Positions 19,460 through 29,416 of a stretch of 64,000 bases of DNA are shown here, piece after piece. Both the position numbers and the translations under genes were made by a program. Where the stretch lies: the NCBI GenBank assembly GCA_021613335.1, contig JAJTWR010000159.1:1532501-1596500 (forward strand), written 5' to 3'. The stretch is from Whitmania pigra (taxonomy: Eukaryota > Annelida > Clitellata > Hirudinida > Haemopidae). The notes under the pieces were generated by a model that had not been told where the DNA came from, searched no databases, and saw nothing but the letters and a program-made list of their open reading frames with translations. Every line of letters starts with the position of its first letter. The first letter of the stretch is position 1.

Positions 19460-22400
19460 TCAATATAAAGTGACAGACAACACAGGATATCTGAGCCACA
19501 TGAAGATGTCAAAGTGCCACTTATCTTCTGTGTTCAAGTTGATCAATTCGACCTGAAATGGCAACAAAAATGTGCAAACGTTGGTTGATATTTTTTGAAT
19601 GAAATGAAAAGTTACTCACATAATCCACGTACCACTCAGAGTTTGGATACTTGTTGTTGTGTTCCAATCTTTTAATTTAACCATGAAATGATGCATATAA
19701 ATGATAATGAATTATTATTGATTTATTTATTTATTAATGTTAATTTCAACGTTTAAAAGTTATGACTCACTTGAAAGATTCCAATTTTAAAGAGGTCGTT
19801 GACTTGCAATGAAAATCCAAATAAAAAATATCGATACCGGAGTTTTCAAACAATTCAATGTGATCCGGGCCACCAAGGACGGTCAATGATTGGCTGAAAT
19901 TTCTGGGAAAGTTCAAGGTGAAGGTGACGTCAGACTCGGTTCCCGCGCCATACACGGTTCCTGTTTTTACGAGGATCTTAAAGCTGACCAGGATTTCAAC
20001 TGGAAACAAACATTTGGCGTTCAATTTCAACACGGAATCATAAACGATTTCATTTTGATTTTCAACTTTTTTTAAAGTCTGTATTTAAAGTGATAAATAA
20101 TAAAGTAAAAATATGTTTTATTTTTAATTCGCAATCTCAGAATTATTCCACAATATCAAAATATTTATCGGGTTAATTTCATTAGATAATTATTTCACTT
20201 CAAAAATAATCAGATGTTTTCAGTCTCGAATAAAAAACTGTGAATAATAATCGAAGAACATCAGTTGGATATTCATTGTTTTCTACGAAGTTTAGTTTTG
20301 AGAAAATAACGAAATCAGTATTCTAGAGTTTTTTTCTCTCCATTCCTAAGAATCCCGTGATATCAAATTATATCTTTTTAAATTAAAAGTGGATCTAAAT
20401 CAACACTCTTGCGAATTGTAATTGTAACTTCATTTATATAGCGCCATACGCATAGCATCAGTGGTGCTTCTTGTAACCATTTAGTTATAGCGTATTTAGC
20501 GTATAACGCTCCATCCCAAGGGCGCTGGCGGTAGTGCAGGCTGGGTTTCGAACACAACACATTACGACTGTTGCCATTACCGCCGTATGAAGGCACGTAA
20601 CCCATTCGTTTAACCTGCACTGCCCCATTAAATCATTAATCATTTAGCACTCGGCCTAGGCTCTTAATCGGGTTCAGTGGCGCAACTAGGGGGGAGCTTG
20701 CGCCCCCCCAGGCCTAATAGGAGAGACCCTGCAATTTTTCCAAATCCGATGAGTTTTTTTTGATGGTGGGGGGAGGGTAAGGGGATTTAACTGGTTTGAA
20801 ACTTTGAGACAGAAGATAGTAAAACTCATTAATAAATTATTAAAGATACAAAATAAGACTGCAGACAGAAGATAGTCAAACTCATAATAGTAATAATCTG
20901 TTCTATCTTTAATTCTTTATTAATTATAATTGGTAGTTTTGATTTGAACAGTTTCAAAAATTTTTCGACTGCGTCGGGCTTTCGTCCCTTTTCTAAACTT
21001 GAGCCCCCCCCCCCCCCCAGCATTTTTCGCTGGTTGCGCCACTGCATCAGATAACCAGTCGTTTTGACAACCCTGCCTTGGCTGCTCTTGATGCTTTGCA
21101 GAATGGCACAATGACTCCCGAGCTTTCGGAGTTCTGCAGCCTTCATGGAAAAGACGCTAAAACTGTGCAAAGACAGCTCCAATTCACATCAACAAGTTTA
21201 CGTGCTGATCAGTCTGATCCCAATGCATGTATCGAACTGCAAAATCTTTTCTGTGCCACAAGCATTCAGCCTGCGTTGCATTATATGCTCGATGTTGCTC
21301 TTACTCAGCCAGTTACGTCATCAGATGCAGAAAGGGCATTTTCTAAACTTCGCCTTATTAAAAGTCATCTCAGGACGACTATGTCTGCCTGTCGTTTGCA
21401 AAGTTTATTAAATTTAACAAATTGCGCTATAATTATTCCCACTAAAACTATCAATATGAATTGATAAAAAGATTATAAAAAGATAAACTTCTCAAATAAT
21501 AACCTCCTATAAATTACTGACTTACTTTCAAATAATAATCTCCTACAAATTACTGACTTCTCAAATAAAAACCTCCTATAAATTACTGACTTACTTTCAA
21601 ATAATAATCTCCTACAAATTACTGACTTCTCAAATAATAACCTCCTATAAATTACTGACTTACTTTCAAATTATAATCTCCTACAAATTACTGACTTTCA
21701 AATTATAATCTCTTACAAATTACTGACTTCTCAAATAATAACCTCCTATAAATTACTGACTTACTTTCAAATAATAATCTCCTACAAATTACTGACTTCT
21801 CAAATAAAAACCTCCTATAAATTACTGACTTACTTTCAAATTATAATCTCTTACAAATCTCTTACTTCTCAAATAATAACCTCCTATAAATTACTGACTT
21901 ACTTTCAAATTACAATCTCCTACAAATTACTGACTTCTCATATAAAAATCTCCTACAAATTACTGACTTCTCATATAAAAACCTCCTACAACTCTATGGT
22001 TGCACTGCCTGACCTATGCAGTCTCCTGAGCACAGTGGCGTACCAAGGGAGGGACGGCATTTTGAGGGAGTACGTAAAAATTTAAAAAATTTAAAAATGG
22101 CCGCCCCTTTCTTCCATTTTTGATGTTAGGTCCATTGAATGGTCAGATTTTAATTTGGCATTTGGTTTAACGTATCGATTGATGTACAATAAGTACAAGC
22201 CATCAATTAAATTCACATTATTAATTTCCTAAATCAATTCGTGAAATATTAAACAACTTAAATTCGTTTCATACCAAGACCAGATTTTATATTTTATTCA
22301 TAAGCAGTCTGAAGCTTCCATCCTTTTTGTATATTTCTTTTTAAAAAAGATTTAAGATTCTAACTTTTTTGTTTTGTTTTTTTGTGATTTTATAATGAAG

Positions 22401-24806
22401 GTCTTTAATGAAGAAAGTGAAGGTTATTCCATAGGATGAGACAGTGCAATAGACGAATCCAAAAAATTCTGCTCTGAAATGAGGATAAGCACGGAGAATC
22501 TGGACGGTGAAGAATTGACTGACGCAGCACTGGGACTTCATGATGAGTTAGGACGGGAAATGTCATGTGTCATAAACAGTTTGACTGAGGAAATACCTGG
22601 CAGATTTCAGCAAATTCATCGTTTGCAAACAAATACGCCTTTCTCACACTATGAAACCTGTTTGATGATAATTATGATTGTCAGCTAGGCAAAGTTGACG
22701 AAAACAGAGAAAGAAGAGTTCTTTGCCAAAAAGAAGAGATTGAAGGGTTTTGTGGAAGCTTCGGGAAACGATAAAATTGATGAACTCTTCAACTTTTGAT
22801 CTTTCTAACCCAGGCTATTAGTGCTGCTAGCTGTGAGAGCTCATTCTCCAAACTTAAGTTAATAAAAAACTGCCTTCGATCATCGATGAGCTAAACCAAC
22901 TTCTACCTCAGGTAACATCCGCAGCAACCATTGAAAGATTTAGAAAGTTTCTCAAGACGCATTTATTCGGTGGCCTTGAGATCCCATGATTCGGACTTAG
23001 GCCACATTAAGGATTGTCCTATTTGATTTGATTTGAGCCAGGCACGGCTTACAGACTTGGCAGCCCTCTCTAAAGAGAGGGAACTTGTCGATGGACTGAA
23101 TTTAGAAACTATTAAAAATGCGGAAAATGTGTTTGTAATTTTTTAATTTGATTGTATTTCCATGAAAATAAATATTTGAGAGCTTTTAGAAATTTTAAAT
23201 GTTAATGTATTATTAGCGGTCAAGAAGGGGGCGGCAAAAAACAGTTGGTAAGCCACTGCCTGAGCAACAATTTTACATTCGTTACTTCAAGTCAGAAGGA
23301 ATGCAATATTCAGTAGACTGCCATCCTAATTTCATCTCAATCTTCCTGATGAAAAGTTGCAAGAGTGCTTTCGATATTAAAATATTTCTGTGTTTACCTT
23401 ACGGATGGTCAAGATCGAGTGAACAACATTTGCAATTTCCCATCTGTGGATGTTTAATTCCTTCAACATCGCATTATTTAACATTTTTTTGGTTTTCAGT
23501 TATTAATGTTCATTAAATAAATAATTATTAAGTACGTAACCACAATTGTTACATAAATTTATTTGTTTATTTATTTAAGCAGGCCATTTTCATGCAAATA
23601 AAAATATCCCCAAAAAATTATCCAGACAGTTATAAATAATTATATCTACTTACTTTCATGCAGAACGAATATGACCATAAAAACAATCCAGTTGTAAAAT
23701 AAGTAAAAATAATCAATATAAATAATCAAAAGTAAACAATAATAATGTTCTCCATACATTTATCTTTTCATTAAATCATCAACATGAGTAGACAATCAAT
23801 GACTTACCGCTAAGAGCATCGATTTCGCATGTCTGCAAATGTTTAAAAAGCATTCAGAATTTATATTTCAAGTGAAATTGTGGTAGGTTAAGAATTAGGT
23901 TTTTTATTATTTCTAAGTTATTATTATATTATTATATTAAATGCTATGACATTCATTTGTAACTTATTACAAATGACTTGTTATTGAAAACTACGACGAA
24001 CAACTTCAACTCTTTTGAAATGAATGGCAACACCTGATATAACACCTATAGTAGCTTCTGACAAGTTTTGGCTTTTCAGTCTCAGTTTCATTTCTCTCGT
24101 TTTACCCGTCAACGTACGCATATACACATTCATATACTTAGCATGCAGTACATTTTGGTATATATTTGATTTATGATAGCTTTTTAATCATGCATCTGCG
24201 AACGAATATATGTTTTGATTCATTGCAAGCCTTTAATTGGTTTGTGACTTTATTTCACATTTGTTGTCTTGATAACGATGCTTGCGAAACAATCGAAAAT
24301 ACTCAAATCTGAGCTTTTTCAAGATTACATTTATGTTTGGCATTTTATGCGCTTATTTATTTATTTATTTGAATAAAGCTCGTTGCATAACTGAGATGAT
24401 GCAGACTAAAATAGTTTTAGTCTTTTAATTTAAATTTTTATATAATAAATATATTTTTGAAGTAACATTAATAGCAACTTACGTCGTAATAATTGCAGAA
24501 ACTTTTTCCAGAAACAAGAATAATTTTATTCCAGCTATTGTATATGGAGCAGAGTCGGGATCCGTTTGATAACCAGTTGAAACCAGTGCAACCAGGTCGT
24601 TTGAGGCATTCGAAAGCACAATAAAATAAATTATCTTTTCTTAGAATAACCTTTTCATCGGGTACTGTGACTGAGCAGAATCCCGAGGTAGCACAGAATT
24701 TTTTTGATGACTTTGAATTAGTTTCTATGGTTTTCAAAATCGAGGCCAGCATTAAAATTGAGAATATCTTTATTGAAGACGCTAGTAATGCCTGTTTATT
24801 AGCCAT
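19460..24806 (-). CDS. Secreted PAN/Apple-like + PLAT domain protein, copy A
   Basis: Five minus-strand exons (24806-24483, 23832-23808, 19999-19771, 19668-19620, 19552-19460) join in frame to 239 residues. Residues 1-30 form a signal peptide (SIKIFSILMLASIL core). Residues about 38-116 hold a cysteine-rich PAN/Apple-like unit (CAFECLKRPGCTGFNW). About 117-239 form one PLAT domain: FKILVKTG, GAGTESDVTF, LFENSGIDIF, LEHNN...EWYVDY, then W and WL near the end. PLAT domains bind lipids or proteins, often with calcium. Secretion is inferred from the signal and cysteines. The start was chosen because TAG lies two codons upstream. Every donor is GTAAGT or GTGAGT. Intron 2 is large because transposons sit in it. 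Confidence 0.82.
19771..19999 (-). CDS. Copy A PLAT exon
   Basis: A 229-base exon between acceptor GTTTCCAG and donor GTGAGT encodes the first two-thirds of the PLAT domain. The same exon, same length, occurs at 37621-37849, 45772-46000 and 62208-62436. Confidence 0.85.
20409..20626 (-). mobile_element. tRNA-derived SINE with L2-like tail
   Basis: Read on the minus strand: an A-box region (AACGAATGGGTTACG), a B-box (GTTCGAAACCC), then a tail GCACCACTGATGCTATGCGT followed by GGCGCTATATAAATGAAG. The tail aligns with the 3' end of the L2 LINE at 55147-58330. C and D have the uninterrupted site near 46405 and 62845, so this insertion is specific to A. Confidence 0.75.
20675..21044. mobile_element. 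hAT-like MITE (CAGTGGCGCAAC ends)
   Basis: The ends are CAGTGGCGCAACTAGG and the inverse of CAGTGGCGCAACCAGC, with runs of G or C just inside. No clear target duplication is seen. The hAT coding remnant begins straight after it, so this may be an insertion into that remnant or the left part of a larger element. Confidence 0.55.
21045..21464 (+). pseudogene. hAT transposase C-terminal (dimerisation) fragment
   Basis: The frame ends with TSSDAERAFSKLRLIKSHLR, the hallmark of the hAT C-terminal dimerisation region (consensus near S-ERSFS-LK-IK--LRS-M). The rest of the transposase is missing. It lies in intron 2 of PAN-PLAT copy A. C and D keep only the last part of this sequence (near 46850 and 63290). 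Confidence 0.75.
21490..21995. repeat. Minisatellite of alternating 33- and 36-bp units
   Basis: Units CTTCTCAAATAATAACCTCC (33 bp in full) alternate with CTTACTTTCAAATAATAATC (36 bp in full), giving a 69-bp higher-order period over about 500 bases. Present in copy A only. Confidence 0.9.
22033..23258 (+). mobile_element. hAT transposon with 8-bp target duplication, degenerate
   Basis: The left end is CAGTGGCGTACCAAGGG and the right end is the inverse of CAGTGGCTTACC. The flanks are the perfect direct repeat CCTGAGCA (22025-22032 and 23259-23266). Coding remnants are at 22396-22690 and about 22795-22890 (AASCESSFSKLKLIKNCLRS, the dimerisation motif) and 23036-23145 (RLTDLAALSKERELVDGLN). Copies in C (from 46942) and D (from 63369) are shorter or cut by the window. 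Copy B carries CCTGAGCA once at 38295-38302, probably the empty site. Confidence 0.82.
22893..23035 (+). mobile_element. 5'-truncated LINE insertion
   Basis: This segment splits the hAT dimerisation region. It encodes TIERFRKFLKTHLFGG, the typical C-terminus of L2/CR1-type LINE proteins, and ends in an (ATTTG)n-like tail. A recent short insertion in the hAT of copy A. Confidence 0.6.
23808..23832 (-). CDS. Copy A exon 2 (25-bp microexon)
   Basis: Twenty-five bases between acceptor CATTTGCAG and donor GTAAGT encode TCEIDALS plus one base. Copy B has the same microexon (38860-38884). The phase joins exon 1 to the PLAT exon. Confidence 0.75.
24483..24806 (-). CDS. Copy A exon 1: signal peptide and PAN/Apple-like domain
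   Basis: The exon has 108 codons in phase 0, ending CNYYD before a perfect GTAAGT donor. The six visible cysteines and the C-x3-C-x5-C spacing in CAFECLKRPGC suggest a PAN/Apple fold. Copy B differs here by only four residues. Confidence 0.82.
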
Positions 24807-25471
24807 GTTCTAATGAGAATGATGGAGAGAAAATTTAAAGGAATGCTTTGAGTTTTTCAGGTTAGAAATATAAAATTGTGTCAAAAACTATATCACGCGT
24901 AGGAATTTGAGTGGCGATAAGCATTAAGTACTTATAAAGAAGTCGAATGGTATCAGAAGATGTTAGAATGAAGCTTTTATACGGGTTTTAAGCCTGCTGT
25001 TGAAATATCTAAAATTCAATCAATACTTTATGGGAAAGAATGCCGTAAGAGTACCTAAAATAAATGCTGCCATAATTGATAATCAGACCTAATAAGTAAT
25101 AATTGATCAAGTTAAAAAAAAAACTTTAATGTTGAAAAAATTTGGATGGAATAGAACTGAAGGATATCACTGAAGAGTCCTGTACAATTTTTCGTATTAC
25201 AAAACCGTAGATTAACAAACAAGTGTAGATGATTTGCACGATCAGAAAATCTCTGCTAAATATTGAATGAATAATTTCATAACTTCATTCGTATTTGTCA
25301 ATTTCGAACAAAAAGCAGTTGAAATCAAACGCTTCTTTATAATTATCATAGTTATCATGATATCTAGAGATATGGTAATGATTTCATAATAGATGAAGGT
25401 AATATGAAAATAGATAGCAATTTTCGTAAGTTTTGCATTTACAAGTTTTAAACATAAGCATTACGTCGTCA

Positions 25472-25885
25472 CAGAGGCGTAGCCTGGGTATTTTGCGCCC
25501 GGGGACAAACTATAGAATTGGCGCCCTTTTCCATGTCTATAAATTAAATCTTACTGCATTACACTAAATTTGAAATTGTAATAAAAATCAAATTTTAATG
25601 GCACAAGGCATCCATTTAAAAGTGAAAAACCATTCTACAAATAGTAGCGCATCAGTCACCCAATCAGTCAGTCTAAGATGATTTACATGCATAGTAGTCT
25701 AATAGTGTTTAAAATAGATTTATTTTTCTTGATTTAACAGTTGCAAACTGATCAATAACGTCATCAAAGTCTGTTTTCTCAAGCGTTTCTCTTTCTATAC
25801 TAAGAAGAGCAAGATCACTGAGACGATCCTGTCCCATTGATGCAAGCAGATATGACAAAATAAGTTTCAATTTGCTGAATGAAAG
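25472..25885 (-). mobile_element. Truncated hAT, same family as 32802-34982
   Basis: It begins CAGAGGCGTAGCCTGGG and matches 32802 onward almost base for base. It carries the end of the transposase on the minus strand (SFSKLKLILSY, then SMGQDRLSDLALLSIERE). Near 25886 the match stops abruptly and LTR-element sequence begins, so the other end is lost. Confidence 0.75.
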
Positions 25886-26645
25886 AGCCCAACCTTTTCC
25901 AGACTTTGATATCACAGAAATTATCTCCAGCACCGCTGTCAATTTTAAATGTTTCGAAGGAATTACCAAATCTGATCTCTTGTTTCAATGAGTCTTGTCC
26001 TTGGATGGTTCTGATGTAGGACACATCTCTCTTAAACTTGGCAGCAAAACAGGCTTTCTTAAGGTGGCCAGATTTTCGACATTCTAAGCATTTCATGTTT
26101 TTTCAGAAACAATCTTTTGCCCAGTGTCCTTTTTTCCACATCTGTGACAAGTTAAGCTTGAATTGGAATGAGGTTCATTTGACTTCTTGAATGTGTTTCT
26201 TTGTTTGAATATCTCTTTGGGTTTGCTTTGCTTGTCATAACTTGGACTTTTTGAATGCACTACCTGGACAGTGTCTGCTTGTAAACTCATTTCTCCATAC
26301 ACTGTATTTTAAGCCACTAATGCTGCCCCTTCAATTTCGGCAGCAATTCCCACAGCTTTTTCAAAATTGAGCTCATTTTCTGGAATTCTGAATAGAGCTT
26401 TGAGAACCGCTTCATTTTGAACATTGCATACGAAATTAGTTCGTAGAAATTCGTCCAGAGGGTTACTAATGTTTGCAAAGTCACAAGTAACAGCTGCTTG
26501 TCTTATTCTATTCGCCAGTTCATGAATTGACTCACCTGGTTTCCTTTTGCAGTTTGTCCAAAACTTATACCCCTCTCTTACCAGAAATGTAGTTGGGTTG
26601 AAAGTTGACTCCATATAAGTCATAATTTGTTCAAATTTGCCAGAA
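25886..26645 (-). pseudogene. LTR retrotransposon gag/protease remnant (second part)
   Basis: On the minus strand: a gag-like helical region (REGYKFWTNCKRKPGESIHE), two CCHC zinc knuckles (CHRCGK..., disturbed by one extra A near 26138, then CLECRKSGHLKKAC) and an aspartic protease active site (DSGAGDNFC). The protease runs into the truncated hAT, so pol is missing. The first part of gag lies at 28826-29180, beyond a LINE insertion. Confidence 0.7.
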
Positions 26646-28820
26646 TTTGCTTTTTCAGTTCTGTCCCACAGTGGATGAATGTTGGCAGGAGTTTAGATAC
26701 CAGGTGGGAGTTGCTTTTGAACTGTATGTCCCAAAATTCTCAGCTGCAGTATTCAAATATGGAGGGAAAAAATATCCCCTACATATTAACCAGCTTCTGC
26801 AGTCAAAATTGAGACTTTGGAGAATTTGGAAACAAGGTAACAACAATGATGACAAAACAAGATACAACAACATTGCTAAAGCATGTAGCAAAGCCGTTGA
26901 GAAATACTATGCAGCTTTTGAATTAGAACTGCTCCATAGCAGGAACATCGGCAGACTGTATAACTATGTAGGTAGAAAGCTGCATGCACGAAGCAATATA
27001 TCTGAGATAGCCCTCCCTGATGGTGTCTTGACGAGAGATCCTTTAAAAATTGCAAACACCTTCAATAATTATTTTACATCAGTTTTTACGATTGATGACG
27101 ATGTAGCCCTCTATGTTCCTCCCTGTTCCAACACCACATTAAACAGCATTGATTTCTCTCCAGAGAGCATACACAAAACTCTTCGCACACTGGATCCATC
27201 ATTTTCAGCAGGTCCCGATGGCATTCCCAATGTGTTCCTGAAAAGGTGTGCGTCATCGCTTGCTGTTCCATTGTCTCACATATTTGATACATCTTTTAAA
27301 GACAAAAAATTGCCCCAGGAATGGAAAGTAGCTCTGGTTACACCCATCCATAAAAAAGGACCCACCACGACACCAGAAAACTATAGACCAATCTCCATTA
27401 CTTCAACAAGTTGCAGAGTGATGGAACGAGTAATAAACAGAGCAATTATGCAACATCTAACCCATCACAAGTTGATAGATGTCAGTCAACATGGTTTTGT
27501 TCAGGCCCGATCCACAATTACAAATATGCTCGAGTGCCCTCAGCAGTGGTCAGAGCAACTCCAAGCTAAGCTTACCCCTGATATAATATACCTCGACTTT
27601 AGAAAGGCTTTTGATTCAGTTTCACATTCCAAACTTTCAATAAAATCTCAGCTTATGGTCTTGGAGACAGTATTAAAGGGTGGCTTGGCAATTTTTTGGA
27701 CTCGAGGACTCAAAAGGTTAAAATCAACGGCTCTGTGTCGGAGGAGGCTTTGGTCACCAGCGGTGTGCCCCAGGGTAGCGTACTTGGGCCAACCCTGTTT
27801 TTACTCTACATAAATGACCTGCCTGGCCTGCTCGGGACTTCGAATGTTGTTTGCAAGCTTTTTGCTGACGATGTCAAACTGTACACTACGAACGGAGTCT
27901 CTCCAACTCAGCTACAATCTGCTCTTGACAAAGTGGCCCAGTGGAGTGACAAATGGCAACTACAACTTGCGCCTGACAAATGTCAAGTTTTCTCTGTAAC
28001 AGGACGCAAACAGACAGGGGGATTCCATGAATACTCCATTGACGGGCATATCCTACAGCGTGTCGACAAGATCAGAGATCTAGGGATTATAATGGATCCT
28101 TACCTGAAGTTCGACTCACACATTGAAGCCATCACCAAAAGAGCCGCAACAATCTCCTGGATGATCCGAACCTCTTTTTCTTCCAAAGATCGAGACATTT
28201 TAAAGCTCGCCTTTTGTACATATGTTAGACCAATACTCGAATATGCCTCCCCAGTCTGGAATCCACATCACAAATACTTAATTGACAAAATAGAAAATGT
28301 GCAAAGGCGGTTCACCAAATCAATTCCATCTGTGGCATCATATCCATACATGGAGAGACTAAGGTTGCTCAAGCTTCCAACCTTGGAAAGGCGGCGACTT
28401 CTGGCTGATTTAACACTTGGATTCAAAATATTACATGGCTTTACTAATACCTTTCTAATACAATCCTTCATTGCACAAAACTATACAGGAACACGAGGAC
28501 ATTGTCTTAAACTTAAACAAAGTAATTATTCTATAGACATTGTTAAATTCTCCTTTTTCAATAGAATCGTAAAGCCATGGAACGCATTGCCAGGTGATGT
28601 CGTTAAATCAACCACGGCCTCCTGCTTCAACGCTGTAATACGGGACATTGACTTTAGCCACTACTTAAATTACATTTAATCTATTGTATATGCTGCCCCT
28701 GTGTACATGCCGGTCGATGTCTTTTGTTTTCTCTTGCAATTGTGTTAGTGGTCCAATTGGGCCCTTCAATTGTGTCTAATAAATAAATAAATAAAAATAA
28801 AATAAATAAATAAATAAAAG
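26646..28820 (+). mobile_element. CR1-like non-LTR retrotransposon, 5'-truncated (copy 1)
   Basis: It contains a reverse transcriptase and ends in a TAAATAAATAAA-type tail at about 28780-28820. It lacks the endonuclease domain seen in copy 2 (52600-59688). It sits inside the gag of a minus-strand LTR element. Confidence 0.8.
26647..28679 (+). pseudogene. CR1-like LINE reverse transcriptase, one frameshift
   Basis: Two overlapping frames (26647-27813 and 27696-28679) carry YRPISITSTSCRVMERVI, FDSVSHSKL, GVPQGSVLGPTLF and the catalytic FADDVKLY, then the C-terminal LINE region. Comparison with copy 2 places a single-base deletion near 27637, just after the DFRKAFDSVSHSKL block. Otherwise the RT reads open. 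The jockey/CR1 superfamily is likely; the exact clade is not fixed. Confidence 0.8.
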
Positions 28821-28825
28821 TTCAT

Positions 28826-29180
28826 TGACATTACGAGGAGGGGACATCTGTGAAGCAACAGTTTCCAGGGTTTTGTAAATGTCTGCAGTCTGGTTACTTA
28901 GAAAAACTTGTGCAGCTTTGGCCTGTGAAATTGAATTCACCAACATGTGTGTTTCGAATCTCAATATTGTTATTTGTAGTCTTTGAACAGTTCTTTTTTC
29001 GGGTTGAAACGACTCAAACTTTGGAGGTGGAGTCGACTGGAATGTTTGAAGTAATGCTTGAAACATTTTGGCCATGTCGTTCTGTTATTTGGCCATGTCG
29101 TTCTGTTATTTGGCCATTTCGCTTTGTTGTTTGGCCATCATCTCTCCAAACACTTTGACGATATCTTTTAATTCCGCCAT
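28826..29180 (-). pseudogene. LTR retrotransposon gag N-terminus
   Basis: The frame starts at the ATG ending at 29180 (MAELKDIVKVFGEMM) and contains a 21-base repeated unit encoding QNDMAK. Two of these repeats begin with TAA where CAA would be expected, so the frame is closed. It continues as FQALLQTFQSTPPP before the LINE breaks it. Together with 25886-26645 it makes one minus-strand element. Confidence 0.65.
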
Positions 29181-29233
29181 ATTGAAAAAAACTTCAACGA
29201 CAACGACTTAGAACAATTCAGAAAGCTAGTATT

Positions 29234-29416
29234 GTCGACTGTCGACTGCGCCACTGTTGTATTTGTATATTGAATGTTGGAGAGATAACACTAAATGTAA
29301 TAAGACGAAACAACTTTATTAGAACTGAAACGCGCGGCAACCTCAACTCGAAACGTAAACAACTCTAGGTCAAGTGCAACTAAAAGTAGTCCATAATTAT
29401 TCATGCGGACACAACA
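29234..29416 (-). mobile_element. Likely 5' LTR and primer-binding site of the minus-strand LTR element
   Basis: Read on the minus strand, TGTTGTGTCCGC (from 29416) to ACAACA (near 29255) looks like an LTR of about 160 bases with TG...CA ends. TGGCGCAGTCGACAGTCGAC, a primer-binding-site-like sequence starting TGG, follows at once, then the gag start at 29180. No second LTR was found, so the limits are inferred. Confidence 0.5.

Larger units (their letters stand above)
18724..25330 (-). repeat. Duplicon A of the PAN-PLAT array
   Basis: The sequence aligns with B, C and D over the gene and its flanks. Examples are the CAGTTGGAATATACGTGATA block downstream of the gene and the 24870-25330 block upstream. 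Compared with B it is enlarged by two hAT insertions, a SINE and a minisatellite, all within the gene's second intron. The edges are approximate. Confidence 0.8.

Noticed and set aside
21490..21995. Regular repeats resembling a CRISPR array
   Set aside because: Units are directly adjacent with no unique spacers, and the DNA is eukaryotic; a minisatellite.
22341..22541. Minus-strand frame repeated at 47269-47451 and 63686-63967
   Set aside because: Conserved only because it lies antisense in the shared hAT insertion; no domain.
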